A DNA stretch of 64,000 bases from Paracyclopina nana. Lineage: Eukaryota > Arthropoda > Copepoda > Cyclopoida > Cyclopettidae. Position numbers and translations under genes: made by a program. The notes beneath the pieces were generated by a model. That model made no database searches, was not told the origin of the DNA, and saw only the letters and a program-made list of their open reading frames with translations. The stretch lies in the NCBI GenBank assembly GCA_019096065.1, contig JAGUCH010000005.1, forward strand, positions 6,200,001-6,264,000, given 5' to 3'. This document shows positions 52,393 through 63,774 of this stretch, one piece after another; positions within the stretch are counted from its first letter, which is position 1, and each line of letters begins with the position of its first letter.

Positions 52393-52434
52393 CTCCCCAA
52401 GGAAATCCTTGCAGTGACCCATTGATGAAACGTT
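52393..52434 (-). CDS. abd-A: abdominal-A, 42-nt microexon (linker)
   Basis: On the minus strand, an excellent acceptor (TTTTTCTCTTTTCAG) precedes 42 nt, followed by the donor GTATGAAG. With phase-1 splicing on both sides it keeps the frame: exon 1 ends YPWMSIT plus one base, the microexon adds ERFINGSLQGFPWG, and exon 3 resumes GPNGC. The length (14 codons) and placement match the short variable linker between hexapeptide and homeodomain of arthropod AbdA, where insects have a TDWM-containing segment. Here there is no TDWM, but FPWG is a Trp-containing candidate. Skipping would also preserve the frame, giving a direct SIT-GPNGC joint. Found by splice phase, not by known homology, hence not certain. 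Confidence 0.75.
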
Positions 52435-54944
52435 CTGAAAAGAGAAAAATGTGATCATAATTAGTGTTTAGTAGTACATCGTTGAGACTCGTAAAACTAT
52501 ATGCAAAAGCCAAAAGGAATAATTATGGCCAAGCTAGATTGTGCTAATTTTGTGCCGTTGCACTTTTTTGGGGGGCACGATTGATGAAGAATACATGCAT
52601 ACGAGCCATTTTTCTTCTTTTTGAACAGCCTTAAATTAATTATGACTCAGAGCAGCCGTTATATTTTTACGAGGGAAAAAAATCGAACTAGTGCGGAAAT
52701 AACCACAACCAATACGCACTAATGATTCTACTTTTGTGGGAGTAAAGCTGATTTAATTGCCACTCGATTGAGAGAATAAGGCATACAAAAAAATAGGACT
52801 TTTCTCAAACCAAAATTTTTTTTCAAGAAATGCAAAAGTGTGGTAGTTATGGGAAAAGCGCTAGCGTGTCAAGATTTAACTATCAGCCTAATTTGAGTTG
52901 CCTAGCTGCAAGCTAAATCCTGAAACTGGCTCGCTCGGTTGTTTTTCCCAAACAATGGGAGTAATAATAGGTCATTTGATCAATTTGGAGGCTTTTTTAT
53001 TGGGGCAATCACCTTTTCATGGGCTGTTTTCTCGCAAAACATGCTTGATTTGGCAATTGCCTTTTTGTCTCGTCAATTGTTTGGCTATTTTGGAAAATGT
53101 GTCTGGTGCTGACAAGCAAACTAAGCATAGAGTGGATCAGATACTGTTCACATTTTAAAATGTGGTTATTGTTTATAAGCACACGCCGGCATTTTGTTGG
53201 TTTGGCATAAGCACCAAGATAATGGCCATTGTGGGGTCAATTATCATTGGCTGGCTCAGCAAGCTTGAAGTAAACCTGGATTCTAAATCAAGTTGAACGA
53301 AGCCTGAGCCAGGAAAAAATTACTATTCACAGGGTGTTCTACAGGTAGACGAGATATCCATACGCAGGCTGCTGGAGTCTACAGCCTATACAGGTGTGTG
53401 TATGTATATATACATAAAGGGGGAGGTTTGGGCTTCTTCTACCCTGTGTAATACCACCACTACTTCACCAAGAGACGGTCACTGACCCACTTTTACCCGA
53501 GAAGCAGACAGAAAAAGTGAAGCTAAAACTGCTAGGCCTTCATTTCGGGGCTTTCAATATGCACGTAAATTAGCCCAATTAATTACTACACTTTTATATT
53601 GCCGCTAATTAAATTGAAAAAGTTGCGTTTTGGGATTCTTTTTTAAATAGGCCTATGATCAGTTTTAGAAAAACTTTTCTTGGTATAGATGACAGGAGCC
53701 GATTTCTTTGATTTAGCATGGGCTTGATTAGATCTGAGCAGCAGCAGCGGGGTTTTTCATGCTTTTTCGTTGAGATTGATCTGTGCTTGTGTAGTTGCTG
53801 TTATGATGCACACTGGGCCGACTGGCGGCAGAAAATACACCTTTTTCAAAGCAATAACTTGTAGAGCAGGATGTTGAAGACACGTACGCGAACCGAGTGG
53901 TGTTTTTTTGCCAAAAAAAAAGAAGTAGCCGAGAATGCCTTTAATTTTTAGTAGATTCTGAACCGAAGAAGTTATGGTTACACTTTATAGGTAATTTTTG
54001 AATAGTAAAAACGCAGTTTCGACAGCTTTATGATGCTTCCAGCCAGAAATGGTGCAATTTTTCCCGCGATAAAGAATTTTCATGGGCCAATTAATTAGTG
54101 CGAACAAAAAGACGCGTTTTCAAAGAAGAAGCATTTCAACACAAGATGGCATCTCTTCTTCGACGAATAAAAACCTGAGTAGCCGGAGATGTAAAACTGC
54201 CATCTTTGCGTCGTGTCGAGAGATCTACCTCAAGTCCAATAAATTAGCCCAAGAAAAGGAGGGGTCACATTTGGATAAGATGGGAAATGGGGTCGTTTTT
54301 CCCCCACCCGATTTGCTCCTACTTTTCCAGCTGCTGCTGTAGGGGGAATTTTGCCTCTTCTAATCTCATATATGTGATATTCTCAAGCTTCTTCTTTGGA
54401 CTTGCTGGAAAATTGCCATTTCTCCCTTTGCGGCAGGAGCTCGAGGCTCTAGCTCGTAAAAATTTGGTCCCTCCATCTCTGGAGCTTTAGCATACACAGC
54501 CTAGCTGCACACTGGGGCGATAGGCTTGCCAAAAAAAACCAGTTGATAGACGGAGTGCGTAAAATCGACTGAAAACTGTGCTTCATATTGACTTTTTCAT
54601 CGCATTTCTACTCTATGAAAAATAGCATCTGTGCTGAAAGACGGAGTGATTCAGCATAAAAAATAGCTAGGGTTTTTTCATGTTTGGGTCACCCTGTGCT
54701 CTGGTATTAGGCTGCGTCGTCGTCGACTCAGACTATCTAAGATTGGCCAAGTCAGCTCACGTGCTCTGAGGCTGAGGCTGTTACGGCCTCGAAGCATGCC
54801 ATGTTCACATAGCTGTATTATAGGAGGAGCTCAGAAAATGGCTCGAACACGACAAGAATGTAATGGCCGCACTAGATTCTCATTTGTCCGAGGCTGAGGC
54901 CGACTACAGCAGCTTCAAATATGCCGAGGCAGCAGAAGAAAAAC

Positions 54945-54958
54945 CGCGCGCGCGCGCG
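54945..54958. repeat. (CG)7 run
   Basis: Seven CG dinucleotides flanked by AAAC and TGTC, inside the first abd-A intron. Z-DNA-prone and rare in this AT-rich context. This is the second such run in the window. Confidence 0.7.
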
Positions 54959-55384
54959 TGTCATATTTTATTTTCCATCGTGATCGTTCATTTCTTCGGT
55001 CGTGGGAGTGTGTGTAATGTATATAACCTGTTTTCGGTTAGCCTCCTGCTAATTTGAATTCTATTTTTTGTTGTTAACTGGCGATGCTTGTTCCAACGAC
55101 GTCATCTGCTGGCATTCTTTTTAATTGGACGTCTACTGAATACCTGCTGCAATCATCAATTAGCTGGAAAAATCTAAACTTTGCAGCTTGACCTAATAAG
55201 GTTGTGCAGCATAAAGTGCGGTTGGGGGGAAAAGTGCATTTTAAGTGCGTGTAAGTCTCCTCCCAGAAACCTCACATTTTACATTAGCTGCTATGAAAAA
55301 TGGCTGTGCTAGCCATTAATTATTTGTAGCACTATCATGCCTTACGTTCATACGAATTATGAACTTGGTGATGGTATAGATGAT

Positions 55385-55398
55385 CGGGTCACGTGACC
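55385..55398. promoter_or_regulatory. 14-bp E-box palindrome GGGTCACGTGACCC
   Basis: A perfect palindrome containing the extended bHLH-Zip site GTCACGTGAC, in abd-A intron 1 close to the exon 1 donor. It shares its 12-bp core with 11352-11363. Confidence 0.5.
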
Positions 55399-55486
55399 CA
55401 AAAGTGAGGCCGCGAGGCTCCTCCTCCCGGCCTCACGTGCAGCTCACAGCTCTGGCGAGTGTGAAAAAGGAAAGTCTGGCACTTAC

Positions 55487-55727
55487 CTGTAATTGACATC
55501 CACGGATATCTGGGAGTGTCGAGAGCCGCAGCCGAGGCCAGAGGCTGGTGGTGGTGATGCGACGAGGTTGGATCCAGAGAGGCCAGAGCTGCAGCCGAGG
55601 CCGCAGCTTGCTGTTGGTAGAAGGCCGCGGCCGCAGCCATGCTACTACTCGAATTAGCAACTGAGGTCGAGGTCGAGACCGCCGGCACCGAGGTCAGGCT
55701 CATTGGGGACGCATACGAGTCCGTCAT
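55487..55727 (-). CDS. abd-A: abdominal-A, coding exon 1 (N-terminus and hexapeptide)
   Basis: This exon encodes the first 80 residues of AbdA, ending in phase 1 at ACAG/GTAAGT. It starts MTDSYASPMSLTSVP, comparable to the MNSYQSMSVP stretch of Drosophila AbdA, and contains Ser-, Ala- and His-rich runs (AAAAAFYQQQAAASAAA, HHHH). It ends with the abd-A hexapeptide RYPWMSIT at about 73-80. I chose the ATG at 55727 because it is the first in-frame Met. The frame is open for 21 further codons upstream, starting with a non-ATG codon just after an in-frame TAG at 55793-55791, so an upstream coding exon spliced into 55728-55790 cannot be excluded. The N-terminus is much shorter than the long Drosophila isoform. 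A 3-codon uORF overlaps the start. Confidence 0.93.
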
Positions 55728-55735
55728 GAGGCCAT
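55724..55735 (-). other. minimal uORF overlapping the abd-A start (ATGA)
   Basis: On the minus strand, ATG GCC TCA TGA lies immediately before the abd-A ATG, and its stop TGA shares bases with the start codon as ATGA. Its ATG has a purine at -3. If the 5' UTR is continuous here, translation of AbdA would need leaky scanning or termination-reinitiation. Confidence 0.5.
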
Positions 55736-56473
55736 TTCGAGGTCGTTCGTCTCTCTCGCGTGTCCCTAGGCTAACGAGTGTGGATGGCAACTAATGTTGT
55801 TCTTAAGCCAACGTAGCTATAGTGAATAGAACGGCGATGCCGCCGTACAACGCAGCGAGCGCGGCTGCAGCTACGACTGCAGACGGTTAGGCCGCACTGT
55901 GCCATTATCATACGAGGAGGCCGACCACCAATACTTTGCATTACATCATGACAGGATTAGCCATTCTATGCACTTGGCCTCGCGTAGCTGCCTACAGAGT
56001 TGGCATTTGCCAGTTTTCCTTCCAAATCCTAAGCCTTGCCACTGCTACCTGGAATTGGTGGCCCAAGGATTTGAATAGGCTGTGAAGGGTTGCGTGATTC
56101 ACAGGTGCAAAGTTGTGGTGGCATAAAAAAATTGAAAGGCTATTCTTTTCATTCCTGACTGGCTGCCAGCTCAGGAAATGAGGCTTCTCTAATCAAGCGC
56201 CATTCTATAACCATGAGCTGAAAATGGGTCATCTCAGTCGCATGAAGTGTGACCCCTTTTTCCACTTGTAAATCAGAGCTGAGGAGCATCAGCCAACTTT
56301 TTGGCTGCCATGTCGACAGTTTTATTTCGGTTCTCCTCAAGATACTCCAGCAGCGACATGGAAGAGCAGTAGGCCAGCAGTAAGATTGAGTCTCAGCTCT
56401 TGGCTCGAGCGAGTTTGTACCGGCACGCCTGCCCGCGCCCTGCATCCGTCTCAGTAGTAGTGTGAGCGCGGCT

Positions 56474-56488
56474 GCCGCCCTCTGGCGG
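56474..56488 (+). promoter_or_regulatory. CTCF-like site upstream of abd-A
   Basis: GCTGCCGCCCTCTGGCGG includes CCGCCCTCTGGCGG, a strong visual CTCF core with the C-rich strand on plus. It lies about 0.75 kb upstream of the abd-A start codon. Confidence 0.38.
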
Positions 56489-59397
56489 GAAACTGCCAAA
56501 GCTCAAGGCTCCACATTAGCTCCTCCCCCGAGCTAGGCTCAAGTTTCCAAGCTCATTTATCTTCTGCTTTGCCACACACCAATTAAAAGATTCCTACCAA
56601 CGCGCGCGTTGTTTCCTCCAGCAAATTGGTCCTTTGTGACCTTTTAAAGGCCAGAAAATGTTCATGGCGCCCATCATGAGTAAGTAAGCCGTAACTGAGT
56701 TTTAAGGCCCAATGAACGATCTCTTTTCCGGCTCAAAGTGACACTTTTCACGTAGTAGATGGAGTTGGTTGCCATTTCGGACCGAGAGGCCATGATGTGT
56801 TGCAGTGGGAGCGCCCACTGCTGATAATACCTCGGCCATTTTGAGCCACATCCTAGCCGTTCAGCGACACCTTTTTAAATGCTCAAATCTGAGAAGAAAA
56901 GGCTTTATGGCACTCCAATGATAAGTCATCCCCTTGCCTTTGACATTTTTCTCTTCTAAAAATGTTAGATACATTTTTATTCCTTGGGTTTTTAATCATG
57001 CATATTATTACAAGTATTATAAGTTTGCAGCCCGATGTCGTGGCCAAATGTCATCCTTGCACAATGGCTGAACATTTACATTCCAAATCTGATATATGAC
57101 AAAGCCAAAAAAAGGAACTCTTTTCAAAGGGGCTACTATTTGATGCTTCTACCACATGTATAGAATAGAGAGCTGGTTGATTAACCTGGCCAACAACCAG
57201 TATTTTATTGCTTTTGGGCATTAAAAGTGGCTGGGCTGATAAGATTAAGCCATTTCTGCTAATGAGAACTCACTTTGAGTAGAGCTTTCCTTGCTTGTAT
57301 TTGGCAAAAAGAAATTATGATGGCATTTAATTGCAGCCGTTTTTATGACAGATAAGCAGGCCTGTGTGTTCACAAGTCATGGCGAATGACTGCTAAATGA
57401 GAATTTATGGAGCAAATCATCCTCTTAGCACACCCTGTGAGAAAAGGAGACAAAGCTGTTATTATTTGGGTCCAGGAATGCGCCGCGCACTACAAGCTCG
57501 TAATGTGCAAAGAAATGAGCACGTAACATTATTATTGTAAGCATGACCATGTCTTTTGCACAAGAAGACATTTGGAATGCATCCAAGGTAAAGGTTCAAT
57601 TGCTTGAAGAAGAAGAAGAAACATATTTTTCTTGCATGGCATCATCAGCAATCAGAGCCATAATGAGCTTTCACTTTTTCCCTCCAAGCATCTGATGAGT
57701 CGACACAATTTGAGAATTTGCACATTTTATGGCTGCAAACTTGAAAGTTGGTCAATTTTCCAAAAAGAATTAGCAACAGCTTTGTTCTTGCTCATGTCTG
57801 GCTCTGCTCATCTGATCATCTTGACAAATTACCCCCTTAATTGGTTGATTGCATCGCAGTAGGCTTTAAAATGATAGAAGTGTATGCATATCAAGCCACT
57901 TTTGTCATAACTGCACTTGCTCCTGTCAACCATAAATTAATCACTGAAACTATCACATAGATCCCCTCCCTTAAAGAGCTGGCAATTTATTGCTATACCG
58001 AGACAATTAAAAAAAGTTCATAGAATTGTAGTCATTGCAGATGAGAAGGGTCCTTGTTGGCTGCAATCAGATCTCACGCAGTGAAGTCACGTGGTGAAAC
58101 CCATTTTGCAAATCGCGCAGAATTGCCAAGTAGTTGCAGTGTGCAGCTCTTTTGTTGTCGCTATAGCAATGATCGTAGAATTGAGCCAAAACACGCAAGA
58201 GATCGTTCGTGACAGATTTAATTATTTTTACTGCGAAAAATGCCCTCCTTTTATTTCGCTTTCTATTCGAAAAAGTGCTGCTGTTGTAAACAGCTAATTT
58301 TACGGACTGTCTGAGCAGAGAAAAATACAAGTTTGAGCCACTAAAAGCCCTGGAAGCTAGCTGATATTACTGTGTTATCATAAATCTGCTAAAATACTAC
58401 AAGTTGGTTGGGAAGAACACAATGCTATCGTGATTGTCATCTAAAAAGTCTTTGGCAATTCCGAGTATGTCGTCGCGGCCGAAATGCTTTTCAGCCCCGA
58501 GGAGCAAATTAGACGAAAAGAATGGCTGTCATTTGCTAAAAGCATTGGAATCATTTCTACCGAACAAAATCAGGCCTGATTGTGCGCAAAATTGCCACTG
58601 TTTCATCGTCATCAAGCGTTTTTCCTCATTCGTTACCATAATAAGCTCACATTCAAGCCTTTTCCGTGAAAGTTTACCAAGCTAAAGTAGCCCTTTTTTT
58701 GCTTAAATTAGCTCAAGTTGTTGATCCTGCTGTAAAAAATGGTCACAAAAAAGTTTATTGCTTTTTATTGGTGATGTGCTTCTGTGAGCTCGTCTCACGT
58801 GAAAATTAATCGACTCTTGAAGGGAATCCTGCCCACTCAATAAAGAGCAAAACATTTGCAGTTTGATTTAATTTCGCATTTCGAGGAGAGTTTAGCTGCA
58901 ATAATTTAGCAGCAGCAACATTGTTCTACTACTGTAGGGAAAAATTGTCGATAAAACGCGTTGTTACGTACTTTTTTAGTGATGTGCCAGTTTTACGCTT
59001 GCGTTATGGGCTTTAAACTTTTTAGCGGAAAACGAATGACGAACTAATGGATACTTTAAGCTGACCACCTATTGAAAAAAACTTCCGCTGATTAGTCCGT
59101 GGCGAAATATGGCGAATTTTGCCACTTTGTTGTGTCGCATTGCGCCAAAAGTCCCTTTGCTTCCGGAATAAATTAGCAGGCAGTGCATGTCATGTAATTA
59201 GTCAAGAATGCCCTAAATCATGCCTGAGTTGCTCTTCATAAACATCCTTTGTGTGCCTTGAGCACCTAATTAATAAAGCAGCTACAATGGAAGCAAAATG
59301 GAAGATCTTCAGAAGTTCAGCTTGCCTGTTAGGCTTTAAATATGCATGTACTCACAACTTTCATAGTTTTGTTTACATTTGGTAGGCTCAAAGTTGT

Positions 59398-59540
59398 CGC
59401 TTCGCAGAAAATTCGCCCGGCGAGAAAATGGAAAAAATGGCTGCGCGCCCGACTTTTGGCTCCGCCCTCCCAAGATTTGCAGAAATGCGCAACTTATTCC
59501 GCCGCAAAGTCCGCCGCGACGTCAACAGCAGCAGCTGAGT
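59398..59540. promoter_or_regulatory. GC-rich promoter-like patch
   Basis: A CpG-rich patch with a GC box (GGCTCCGCCCTCCC), AAAATGGCTGCGCGCC (Pho/YY1-like) and a CRE half-site (CGCGACGTCAAC). No coding exon is recognised nearby. Confidence 0.25.
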
Positions 59541-60516
59541 TAACTTTTACTTTTAAAAACTGTATTTATGATAGTTGTAGTGAGGCTGTTTTTTATGGCC
59601 GAGCACTTATGTAAATTTCAGTGCTCTCAGTCCTTGGTCAATAACGCCATAAATAGGCAACAAAAAATCCCAGTTTTTTTACAATTGAACATTCCTTGAA
59701 TCCTTCTTCTTCTTCTTCTTCTTTTTGGGAGTAAACTGGACACTTTTCAAGTGGAACTTTCCCTATGAAAATCCATAATTGTTTCACTGCCCGACCACCA
59801 CATTCAATTCCATATTTTTTATTGAGCAATTAAAGGACAGCCAAAGTATCATGGTTACTTTTCCTGCCTAAATTAAACATGGCTCACTATTGGCCTTAAA
59901 ACTACCGAAGCATATTCAAATACTTTCAGAAATTGTATCGTGATTGGGAAACGTGAAATGCATATGCTGTACAATGCAAAGTTTGAAATGGACGAGATGC
60001 TATCTCGCCATTCTGACTTGACTTTAGTTTATTGCATGAAAGTAAGTAAAATAAATCATAGAGTGGACCGTTTTTTCCTCTAGCTCCAGATGCAGCCTCG
60101 AAATATTTCATGGAAGAGAGCACCGCAGAACAATCAAGTGTAACGAAGTATTCTTCCACCGCACATGTTACCCATTAATCTTGGTGGAAAGAAATCAAAA
60201 AGGAGGAGGAAAGAGAAGATGGCCTCGTTTTGAAGCAACATTTTCTCCGTGTAGCATGACCACGCGTAAATCAATGAAAATACAAAGCCGAATGACATCT
60301 TTTTGCGTTTTTCGCCGCTATTTCCGCTGATTGCGCGCATTATTCCTCCCGTCGCCTCTGATACCGCAAAATGCTTCCTAACCAAGAAACTAATTACTAA
60401 CCACTACTTTTCACGCTTTCTGAATATTCCTAGCTCTCTTGATTGGAGTTTACGAGCCGAAATTCAATGTAGTTAATGCCGAGTTCACGAACGTAGAACC
60501 CCTCGAACCGCTGCAT

Positions 60517-60637
60517 AGGTACATGTAATTTATGCTTGAATCTTGAGCGTAATTGAATTTCGGCGCGAGCTTGGCCCTTTTCTTCTTGTCGTCCTCGTCA
60601 GATGACGAGGGCCCATTTTCGCAATCGTCTGCAAATG
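60517..60637 (-). CDS. orphan exon-like ORF, unrecognised
   Basis: On the minus strand an AG (GCATTTGCAG/ACGATTG) is followed by about 40 open codons including DDCENGPSSSDEDDKKKRAK and LAPKFNYAQ. An acidic Ser/Asp/Glu run followed by a basic KKKRAK (NLS-like) is typical of real nuclear proteins and unlike the surrounding AT-rich translations. No clear donor is seen and the pyrimidine tract is weak. It is on the same strand as abd-A, 5 kb upstream. It could be an exon of an unseen gene, an upstream exon, or chance. Confidence 0.18.
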
Positions 60638-61504
60638 CATTTTGCAACGGAAGCTGGCATTTTCATTCCGGAATTCCTTAGTGAACACGCATCAGAGATG
60701 TCATGCCAATAATAAAATGTGACAATTCAATACCTTCTTGGCTGGGCATTTCATGATGAAGAAATAAAAGATATGATTTGCGAGCTAGCGTGCTGAAACC
60801 TCCCAGACCAGCTACTATTGATTCCAGCTGAATCTTGCTGCTGAGTTTGCCCATCTCTGTTAATTAGAGCTTTAGGCTAACTCGTTTTTCCGCCCACAGG
60901 GCTTTAGAAAACTGGTACGTAGCATTCTACATCCATGTGTAGAAGTCATGAAGTTTTGCTGCACATCCACAGCTTGACATTATCTATGGACATCACATGC
61001 GAGCAAAAAACGCACATACAACTCCAGGCGTACACAGAAAACAGGCTCTCCCCTAGCTCTCTCTCGTGTGCCTAAAAAATAACATATTTTCCATTTCATA
61101 GATTCAGCGAAGATCCACTCTAATCATTGGCTAATTTTCATAGGAAAAGAGGATGTGGTAAGTGAAGAAAGAGCCTGTCAAGAGAGTTTTTTTTTGCCGT
61201 GACTGGCCATTATTCACCTCTTTTTGAGAAAATTCAATTACACACAGTTGAGCGAAAAGGAAGAAGACTTCTCATTTCCGCCGTTTTGTGGCCTCTCCAA
61301 GAGATCTTCTTCTTCTCCTTCTTCGTTTAAAGAAGACGGCCAGTAAAAAGAAAAGCTGCTGTGCTCAATTTAGCAGAAAATTCGATGGAGTCCCCCTCGG
61401 TAAAAATTGGTGGCAGAGCTGCATATAGGGGAGAGAAGCCATCACTCGCACTCCTCAGGATTTGGAGGCCCCTTGAGGCTACAGCACCAAGACAAACTAC
61501 CAGC

Positions 61505-61554
61505 CTCTCTCTCTCTCTCTTGGCTACACCTACTGAATTTTACAAGATGGCGGC
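61505..61554. promoter_or_regulatory. GAGA repeat plus YY1/Pho site (PRE-like)
   Basis: A (CT)8 tract (61505-61520; GAGAG on the minus strand) lies 23 bp from AAGATGGCGGC (61544-61554), a full-consensus YY1/Pho site. GAGA factor and Pho sites together are hallmarks of Drosophila Polycomb response elements in this interval. Equivalent function here is inferred. Confidence 0.35.
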
Positions 61555-63758
61555 GAAATTCTGAGCAGCATCTCACTACGGTATGCTGAGCTAATTAACA
61601 AGCCACGCTTCTTCCACTCGGACCTTTGACAAGTTTAGGGGGCCAAGATCGCGGGGTCACACTGTAAAAGTTGGCAAACAGCTGAAATCCTTCGCTATAT
61701 GCTGCAGTAGTCGATCGATAAAAGCTTGGCTTTCCTCCTCCTCCTCCTCTTCTCAAAATTGGGAAAGTTTTGGCCAAACAAGATTACACTGAAACTTACT
61801 GCAAAGTACAGGAGATCCCTCTTAGGGGAATTAACCCCTGAAATATTTGCAGTGAGATCAGCGGGAAAATAAAGATACGAGAGAAGAGCAATTTTCCTGA
61901 TTGGATCAACACAAGTCAACGATTCACGAGCCAGAGGGGAGGCTGCTCAGCTCGCCAAAAATTGGGGTCAATTTGCGGGCTCGGTAATTCCATTTAAAAG
62001 GAATCATTCGCCAAATGGACGAAGTCAAAACAAACTATGCAAAGCCCGTTATTTCACCACCGAGCATTCGAGGTTTTTTCTTCTGCAGTTTGAACATCAA
62101 TGCGACAATTTTTGTGCAGATATTTTTCCTACTTCTTTTTGGCTGTGGGCAAAATCGCGCACTTTGCATGCACAACACAGCATAAGTACAGTGGAGAATG
62201 AAACACCCTGCCAAGAAGCAAGTGAAGAATCCAGGGGGCCGAAACGGAGGAAAAATTGGCAAAAGAAAATGCTTTTTGCGAAGCAGACTTGCAGTGATTA
62301 AGAAAGTGGAACAGCCAGAAATCCGATCCCAGTTAATGGCTGCCCTCAATCTATGGCTGATCATATCGTTTTTGCACGTTTGAACATCATGCCAGCAGAC
62401 TATTGCAAATCTACTTCAATCACAAGACGAAACCAGCTAATTTCAGTAATATTCCAGTATTTTAGTGCTAATCCAGCCATATTCTGACAAAACTGGTGCG
62501 AATCTCAATTTTGCTCAGGTCTTGCCAATTATTTGGGTGTGTTCATCTAAATTAAGTTTTTAAAAACTAAAAGAAATTTGATTGTCTTATTGTCACAATT
62601 TTTTGCATAAGACGATTTTCCCATGAGCTGAGTAGATGAACACCGCATGAATATAGCTTCTTGCGCTCATGCATTACTGCTCTACGTGCTGCAGCAGAGC
62701 CTAGAAAAAAGAATCATAAATCGAAATTGTAGTACACCCTGTATTTTTATTCTCTGCCCCCCTCCGAAGTCGGGACGGTCCATGTCTAGACTTGCATTTC
62801 GGCGTCTAGAAATGATTTTGGAACATCTGCAATTAGATCCCCTTTAAGCCACCCAACCTCTCCGCGAGGTCTGTCTCTCCATTTTATTGGTCAATTCAAA
62901 GACAAAAGGTTGAAAGTAATTACAAGCACGCTGCAAAGTGGCCGTAAAAAGGCCATTTTTGCTGCCGATGGATGAAGAACTATGATGATGCTCAAAAGAT
63001 GATTGAGTCATTCGAAGCCGCTGTAAAAAAATCATTGGAATACTCAGCCTCCTTAAAGTGGAATAAACTCAGTTTTAGGGCCAGTTACCTCTCAAAAATG
63101 CTGTAGTGCTATGTGCCACCACCTCCATCGCAATTGTTTGCTGCCAAAAGTAAGCCGGCGCTTGGCTCTAAAAAATAAAAGAGCGGCAACATGCTAATTA
63201 GTATGTTAATGCACCAACAGGCCTAAATACGTACGTAGTATGTATGTGGGCCCAACTTTGGAGAATTCACAAAATTCATTCGCATTCCATGTTTGGCAAC
63301 GATCGAGCCAATGCATAATGTCGTCGGTAGCTACAATGACTTCTTTTCTGCGCACCAAAAAAAGCCTGAGGCCTTTTGCCAACTGTAAATTAGAGTTTCG
63401 GGTTTGCAAAACCAATAACGAACTGCCTCTACTCCACATGCTTCTTAAATCAATATTAAATGCATTGTATGATTTTAAAAGCTCATAGTGAAAATGAGCA
63501 AAATGTTATCTGGGTTTCAATTCTTATTTTAAAATACTTTTGGAGACCAAGCAGCTGATTCACGAGTTTTTACAATTAAGCAGTTGAACGCATGCCTTTT
63601 GGCAAAGAAGAATGGAGCAGTTACTTTTAAAAAATGACTCTATGCTACATTGGCATGCAGGGTCAAAATGCAGAGCTAGAAGAAAAAATTGCAGTCCTTT
63701 TCGCATAGCAGATGGCTATCACCAACATTGAATTGGCTGCATCCATACACACTTTTGA

Positions 63759-63774
63759 GCGCCTCCTGGTGCCC
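63759..63774 (+). promoter_or_regulatory. CTCF-like site
   Basis: GCGCCTCCTGGTGCCC is a strong visual match to the CTCF core GCGCCCCCTGGTGGC, with the C-rich strand on plus. Confidence 0.4.

Larger units (their letters stand above)
52435..55486 (-). other. abd-A: abd-A intron 1 (~3.05 kb)
   Basis: From the donor ACAG/GTAAGT of exon 1 to the microexon acceptor. It contains the palindrome TATGTATATATACATA (53401-53416), a (CG)7 run (54945-54958), and a 14-bp E-box palindrome (55385-55398) about 90 nt inside the donor. No other exon was recognised. Confidence 0.75.

Noticed and set aside
53329..53460. possible MITE around the TATGTATATATACATA palindrome
   Set aside because: The outer CACAGGGT/ACCCTGTG arms are only 7-8 bp, too short to support a mobile element.
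55728..55790. upstream extension of abd-A exon 1 to a longer N-terminus
   Set aside because: The frame is open for 21 codons but begins with a non-ATG codon directly after an in-frame TAG, so the ATG at 55727 is preferred. An upstream spliced exon remains possible.
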